A stretch of 17,859 nucleotides of DNA from JABCPO02 sp963513115. Its GTDB lineage: Bacteria; Bacillota; Clostridia; TANB77; CAG-508. Both the position numbers and the translations under genes were made by a program. Shown here in pieces: positions 14,787 to 17,859 of the stretch. The notes under the pieces were generated by a model. The model did not search any database, was not told the origin of the DNA, and saw only the letters and a list, made by a program, of their open reading frames with translations. The stretch spans positions 1-17,859 of the forward strand of contig CAUPPN010000006.1 of assembly GCA_963513115.1 (NCBI GenBank), given 5' to 3'. Within the stretch, counting starts at the first letter, position 1, and each line of letters starts with the position of its first letter.

Positions 14787-14811
14787 ATAAAAAAAGAGGC
14801 TATTGCCTCTT
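14787..14811 (-). terminator. Intrinsic terminator after rpsR
   Basis: In the minus-strand transcript AAGAGGC / GCCTCTT with loop AATA is followed by a seven-base T-run. It begins six bases after the rpsR stop codon and precedes the surface-gene promoter, so it ends the rpsF-ssb-rpsR unit. Confidence 0.92.
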
Positions 14812-14816
14812 CCTTA

Positions 14817-15023
14817 TTAATCATTTTCATATGCTATTATTCCAGCTTGTCTTGCTCTTTTTACTGCTCTTGTTATTTCTCTTTGTTGTTTAGCATTTGC
14901 TCCAGTTACTCTTCTTGGTAATATTTTACCTTTTTCATTTATAAATTGTTGTATTTTATCAACATCTTTATAGTCTAATTCAAATGCAGGGTCTTTTAAA
15001 ACTGGATTAACTTTTTTTCTCAT
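14817..15023 (-). CDS. rpsR: 30S ribosomal protein S18, apparent frame break at the N-terminus
   Basis: Binds the platform of the 30S subunit as a pair with S6. The open frame from ATG 15023 gives 68 residues: MRKKVNPVLKDP, then DYKDVDKIQQFINEKGKILP and RRVTGANAKQQREITRAVKR, all S18. S18 usually has another ~10-15 basic residues at the start. The ATG at 15023 has no good ribosome binding site. Instead an ATG at 15066 with AAAGGAG lies 43 bases upstream, one base out of frame. Removing one A from the A5 run at 15045-15041 would join them as MADNRTNK-SFKYRRM-RKKV, a natural S18 start (83 residues). Either the sequence has a homopolymer error, the gene is truly shifted, or translation restarts or shifts there. 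It is followed by a terminator. Confidence 0.9.
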   Translation of the reverse strand: MRKKVNPVLKDPAFELDYKDVDKIQQFINEKGKILPRRVTGANAKQQREITRAVKRARQAGIIAYEND

Positions 15024-15033
15024 TCTTCTATAT

Positions 15034-15066
15034 TTAAAGCTTTTTATTTGTTCTATTGTCTGCCAT
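15034..15066 (-). other. Likely true start of rpsR, out of frame with its body
   Basis: ATG at 15066 has an AAAGGAG five bases upstream and reads MADNRTNKKL before a TAA at 15036-15034. This is the only ribosome binding site between ssb and rpsR. The frame shift point is most simply the A5 run at 15045-15041. See the rpsR entry. Confidence 0.75.
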
Positions 15067-15091
15067 TTTTACTCCTTTCACTAAAAGCTAC

Positions 15092-15529
15092 TTAAAAATT
15101 AATATCATCTTCTGTTTCAATATTAAAATCATTTGCATCAAACGAATCAAAATCAACTGTTGGCTCATTGTATGAGTTGTTTGTATTAGTATTTGAAGTA
15201 TTTTGTGATCCTTCTCTTTTAGAATCAGCAAAATATGCTTCTTCTCCTACTACTTCTGTTACATAAACTCTTTTACCATCTTGGCCTTCATAATTTCTAG
15301 TTTGTATTCTACCTATAATTCCTACTTGTTGTCCTTTTTTAAAATACATACTACAAAATTCAGCTGTTTTACCCCATGTTATTACATTTATAAAATCTGC
15401 TTGTTGTTGTCCTTCTTTTGCAAATCTTCTATTTACTGCTAGAGTAAATGTTGTATAAACTGTATTAGATGATGTGTATCTAACTTCGGGATCTTTTGTT
15501 AATCTTCCCATTAATATAGCTTTATTCAT
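15092..15529 (-). CDS. ssb: Single-stranded DNA-binding protein
   Basis: Coats single-stranded DNA during replication, repair and recombination. The 145-residue product starts MNKAILMGRLTKDPEVRYTS, the classic OB-fold start, with FTLAVNRRF and FINVITWGKTAEFCSMYFKK following. A Ser/Asn/Thr-rich linker (from about residue 110) leads to the acidic tip EDDINF, the variant of DDIPF that docks partner proteins. It sits between rpsF and rpsR, a common bacterial operon. Confidence 0.97.
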   Translation of the reverse strand: MNKAILMGRLTKDPEVRYTSSNTVYTTFTLAVNRRFAKEGQQQADFINVITWGKTAEFCSMYFKKGQQVGIIGRIQTRNYEGQDGKRVYVTEVVGEEAYFADSKREGSQNTSNTNTNNSYNEPTVDFDSFDANDFNIETEDDINF

Positions 15530-15558
15530 TTTTCCTCTTTCTAAATAATTAAAATCAA

Positions 15559-15966
15559 TTATTTTTCTTCTTTGTTTTCTTCTGCTTTTGTTTCTTCTTT
15601 TTTAGCTTCTGCAGCTTTTTTTGCTTGATCTTTTTTTGCTTTCTTTTCTGCTTTTTTCTTTTTAGCTGCTATTTTCTTATCATCAATTTTTAAAGTTAAA
15701 AATCTTATAATGTTTTCATCAATTTTTAAATTTCTTTCAAGTTCAAAAATAAATTCTGGATCTGCTTCAAAATCAAAAACTTGTTCATAAGCTGCATTAT
15801 GACCTTTAACTTCAAAAGGTGTTTTTTTAGTTTTTTCTAAGCTATTTTTAGCTTCTACTTCTCCACCATGTGATTTAATAAGTTCTAAAAATTTGTTTGA
15901 AACTTCTAAAGCTTGTGTTGGTTCTAAAGTTGGCTTTATTAGAACATATGCTTCATATTTTCTCAT
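15559..15966 (-). CDS. rpsF: 30S ribosomal protein S6 with Lys/Glu-rich tail
   Basis: Pairs with S18 on the 30S platform. Residues 1-95 match S6: MRKYEAYVLIKPTLEPTQAL, EKTKKTPFEVKGHNAAYEQV and FELERNLKIDENIIRFLTLK. Residues 96-135 are a Lys/Ala/Glu-rich tail (AKKKKAEKKAKKDQAKKAAE...), longer than in many bacteria but a known type of variation in S6. The ATG follows AAGGAGGTAAAAAA. First gene of the rpsF-ssb-rpsR operon. Confidence 0.97.
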   Translation of the reverse strand: MRKYEAYVLIKPTLEPTQALEVSNKFLELIKSHGGEVEAKNSLEKTKKTPFEVKGHNAAYEQVFDFEADPEFIFELERNLKIDENIIRFLTLKIDDKKIAAKKKKAEKKAKKDQAKKAAEAKKEETKAEENKEEK

Positions 15967-16027
15967 TTTTTTACCTCCTTATGGTTATATAGCCTATACT
16001 TATTTAATAATCACTTATTAAAAATTA

Positions 16028-16064
16028 TTATCATTATAAGCAAGGAGCAATTTAACTTGCTTTA
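16028..16064 (-). repeat. Hairpin in the rpsF leader
   Basis: In the minus-strand transcript AAGCAAG and CTTGCTT can pair across an 11-base loop, close to the expected 5' end. The S6:S18-binding leader RNA known from many bacteria has a conserved CCG in its bulge; I see no CCG in this leader, so I do not assign that motif. Confidence 0.4.
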
Positions 16065-16067
16065 TAT

Positions 16068-16096
16068 ATCTTAAAACAATTTTTCAATTTTGTCAA
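16068..16096 (-). promoter_or_regulatory. Promoter of rpsF-ssb-rpsR
   Basis: TTGACA (16096-16091), a perfect -35, and TAAGAT (16073-16068), four of six at -10, are spaced by 17 bases on the minus strand, about 100 bp before rpsF. A TATAAT (minus strand, within CTTGCTTATAATG) lies closer to the gene but has no matching -35. Confidence 0.6.
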
Positions 16097-16122
16097 ACTA
16101 TAAGCTCCTTTTTTGTGTACTT

Positions 16123-16659
16123 TTATATATTTTTTCTAGGTATTACATTATGCTTTTTTTCATCATAATCTACATATATCTTTTTTCCATCTTCATCTAT
16201 AGTAAAGTATGTACTCTTATCTGCAAGATCTGTAAAAACTATACCATTTAAATGGTCAATCTCATGAAGTAACGCTTGTGCAAGCAATCCTTTGGCGTGT
16301 ATTGTTATTTCTTGTCCTTCCCTATTTAATCCTTTAACTGTTGCTTCTTCATATCTATCTACTTCTGCATAGAGATTTGGAAAACTTAAACAACCTTCAT
16401 CAACTACAACTTCTTTCTTTGTTTTTAATATTTCAGGATTAACTAAAGCTACTTTTTCGCCTTCTTCACCTGTATCTATTGTAATTACTCTTTTTAAAAT
16501 ACCTACCTGTGGTGCTGCAAGTCCTACTCCATTTTCCTTATACATAGTTTCAAACATATCATCTATTAATTCTACTATCTTTTCATCTACCTCTTCTACA
16601 TATCTTGCCTTCTTATGTAAAAGTGGATCTGTATCATATCTTAATTTTCTTATCGCCAT
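16123..16659 (-). CDS. def: Peptide deformylase
   Basis: Removes the formyl group from the N-terminal methionine of new proteins, before Map acts. At 178 residues it has all three signature motifs: GVGLAAPQVG (44 on), EGCLSFP (E88, metal ligand C90) and HEIDH (metal ligands H132 and H136, catalytic E133), the last within QALLHEIDHLNG. The ATG follows AAGGAGTAAAA. It lies alone between the tdk terminator and the rpsF promoter; no terminator of its own is obvious, so some transcripts may run into rpsF. Confidence 0.97.
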   Translation of the reverse strand: MAIRKLRYDTDPLLHKKARYVEEVDEKIVELIDDMFETMYKENGVGLAAPQVGILKRVITIDTGEEGEKVALVNPEILKTKKEVVVDEGCLSFPNLYAEVDRYEEATVKGLNREGQEITIHAKGLLAQALLHEIDHLNGIVFTDLADKSTYFTIDEDGKKIYVDYDEKKHNVIPRKNI

Positions 16660-16697
16660 TTTTACTCCTTAATATATATATTTTAACACATTTTAAC

Positions 16698-16760
16698 CAA
16701 AAAAGAAATATCTTCTAGATGTATAGCTTATTTAAGTTAAATAAATCTAAAAGATATTTC
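16698..16760 (-). terminator. Intrinsic terminator after tdk
   Basis: In the minus-strand transcript a long stem (GAAATATCTT...AAGATATTTC, 15 of 16 pairs, 16705-16720 with 16745-16760) is followed by TTTTTT. It lies about 58 bp after the tdk stop and just before the def ribosome binding site, so def probably has its own promoter in the few bases between. Confidence 0.8.
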
Positions 16761-16818
16761 ATTTGTCTATAAATAATTTTTAATAAACAAAAGTATTTTA
16801 ATTACTAACAATTACTTA

Positions 16819-17409
16819 TTAATCTTTAGGAACATAATGATGCATCCTACATCTCGCTTCATAAATATCACTATCACCTACTTGTATTGTTGGTGAATCA
16901 TAATGAGCAGGTTCTCCTTCTATAATTCTTTGACTTCTTGTGGCTGGTTGTGCACATATTGTACAAACTGCTTTTAGCTTATTTACAATTTCCGCTCTTG
17001 CCATTAATTTAGCAACAGTTGGAAATGGTTCTCCGCGGAAATCCATATCTAATCCCGCAAGTAATACTTTAATTCCATCATCTGCTAGTTTTTCTGAAAC
17101 TTCTATTAATCCTTCATCAAAAAATTGTACTTCATCTATTGCTACAACAGTTGGTTTTTCTTCTTGCTTTTCAATAATTTCATAAATTTCTTTACTATTT
17201 TTTATTGGATAAGCTCTAATTTTCTTACCATTTCTTGATTTTATTTCAGTATATCCACTCCTACTATCTTTTTTAGGTTTAAAAATTAAAACCTTCTTTT
17301 TAGCAATAATAAACGTATTAATGTTTTTAATTAAATCTTCACTCTTACCACTAAACATTGGTCCTACTATCATCTCTATATATCCAGAATCTGGTCTATA
17401 GTCTACCAT
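16819..17409 (-). CDS. tdk: Thymidine kinase
   Basis: Phosphorylates thymidine to dTMP in the nucleotide salvage pathway. The 196-residue type II enzyme has a Walker A, GPMFSGKS (16-23), a DEVQFF motif (92-97) carrying the catalytic Glu93, the lasso-domain start LDMDFRGEPF, and zinc ligands C149, C152 (CTIC), C187 and probably H190 (CRMHH). The ATG follows GAAAGGAGTGCTTT. It stands between two terminators and so seems to be its own unit; an A+T-rich upstream region has TATTAT but no clear -35. Confidence 0.97.
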   Translation of the reverse strand: MVDYRPDSGYIEMIVGPMFSGKSEDLIKNINTFIIAKKKVLIFKPKKDSRSGYTEIKSRNGKKIRAYPIKNSKEIYEIIEKQEEKPTVVAIDEVQFFDEGLIEVSEKLADDGIKVLLAGLDMDFRGEPFPTVAKLMARAEIVNKLKAVCTICAQPATRSQRIIEGEPAHYDSPTIQVGDSDIYEARCRMHHYVPKD

Positions 17410-17539
17410 AAAGCACTCCTTTCAAAATTAATTAACATTGATATTATTAACTGCTTTTCTTTATATATAATATCTTAATAAAAATACTTTTTAAAGAGAT
17501 AATCCATTTTAAATTATTACATTTTAAATATATTAAAAA

Positions 17540-17568
17540 ATAAAAAAGCACCCCTATGGATGCCTTTT
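17540..17568 (-). terminator. Intrinsic terminator after tuf
   Basis: In the minus-strand transcript AAGGCATCC / GGGTGCTTT (two G-U pairs) with loop ATAG is followed by TTTTTTATTTTTT. It lies about 25 bp after the tuf stop and ends that operon. Confidence 0.88.
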
Positions 17569-17590
17569 ATATAATATTCTAATATTACTA

Positions 17591-17859
17591 TTATTCAATT
17601 ATAGTTGAAACTATTCCTGAACCTACAGTTCTTCCACCTTCACGGATAGCGAATCTTAATCCTTCTTCCATAGCGATTGGAGTTATAAGTTCAACTGTCA
17701 TAGTTATATTATCTCCTGGAACTACCATTTCTGTTCCTTCTGGTAAATCAATTACTCCAGTAACGTCTGTAGTTCTGAAGAAGAATTGTGGTCTATATCC
17801 TTTAAAGAATGGAGTATGTCTTCCACCTTCTTCTTTAGTTAATACATATACTTCTGCTG
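17591..17859 (-). CDS. tuf: Elongation factor Tu, C-terminal part (runs off right edge)
   Basis: The last 88 codons of EF-Tu, which carries aminoacyl-tRNA to the ribosome. The visible part is domain 3: AEVYVLTKEEGGRHTPFFKG, YRPQFFFRTTDVTG, MVVPGDNITMTVELITPIAM, and the C-terminal FAIREGGRTVGSGIVSTIIE, near-universal EF-Tu sequence. It ends in TAA and a terminator follows. In many Bacillota tuf stands directly before rpsJ; here about 4.5 kb lies between them. Confidence 0.98.
   Translation of the reverse strand, partial: AEVYVLTKEEGGRHTPFFKGYRPQFFFRTTDVTGVIDLPEGTEMVVPGDNITMTVELITPIAMEEGLRFAIREGGRTVGSGIVSTIIE

Noticed and set aside
15967..16122. S6:S18-binding leader motif before rpsF
   Set aside because: A hairpin is present but the conserved CCG of that motif is not found in the leader.
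1..17859. CRISPR arrays, tRNA or rRNA genes, transposase genes
   Set aside because: I looked through the gaps on both strands and saw no spaced direct repeats, cloverleaf-like sequences or transposase-like frames; the only tandem repeat is the coding one at 14044-14112.

Overview
This window is the core ribosomal-protein region of a strongly A+T-rich bacterium, and every recognised gene lies on the minus strand, so transcription runs from high to low coordinates. Several traits point to a low-GC Gram-positive (Bacillota, probably an anaerobic clostridial or Tissierellia-like lineage). These are strong AGGAGG-type ribosome binding sites, a zinc-type 61-residue S14, a four-cysteine adenylate kinase lid, and a signal-peptide protein ending in a sortase-like NPKTG / hydrophobic / Lys-rich tail. 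I cannot name a species. All clearly identified genes stop with TAA or TAG and none with TGA; the tryptophan codons I checked are TGG.

Layout in the direction of transcription. (1) 17859-17591: the last 88 codons of tuf (EF-Tu), closed by a terminator. (2) 17409-16819: thymidine kinase (tdk) with its own terminator. (3) 16659-16123: peptide deformylase (def). (4) 15966-14817: the rpsF-ssb-rpsR operon with a good promoter and a strong terminator; the N-terminus of rpsR looks broken by one base in an A5 run. (5) 14591-13524: a 355-residue cell-wall-anchored surface protein with a near-perfect promoter, a dyad over its transcription start, and a terminator. (6) From a strong promoter at 13313-13285 and a ~200-nt structured leader: the long S10-spc operon rpsJ-rplC-rplD-rplW-rplB-rpsS-rplV-rpsC-rplP-rpmC-rpsQ-rplN-rplX-rplE-rpsZ-rpsH-rplF-rplR-rpsE-rplO-secY-adk-map-infA, running off the left end.

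How the genes work together: most build the ribosome, secY supplies the protein-export channel, adk nucleotide balance, and map and def N-terminal processing of new proteins. infA and tuf supply an initiation and an elongation factor. ssb and tdk link to DNA replication and thymidine salvage.

No new multi-gene system is evident. The points that deserve attention are local: the rpsR frame break; a perfect 32-bp-arm palindrome plus an 18-codon micro-ORF in an abnormally long rpsH-rplF gap; the absence of rpmD (L30) from its usual place; long oppositely charged tails on the adjacent S3 and L16 genes; and the independently controlled NPKTG surface protein between two ribosomal operons.
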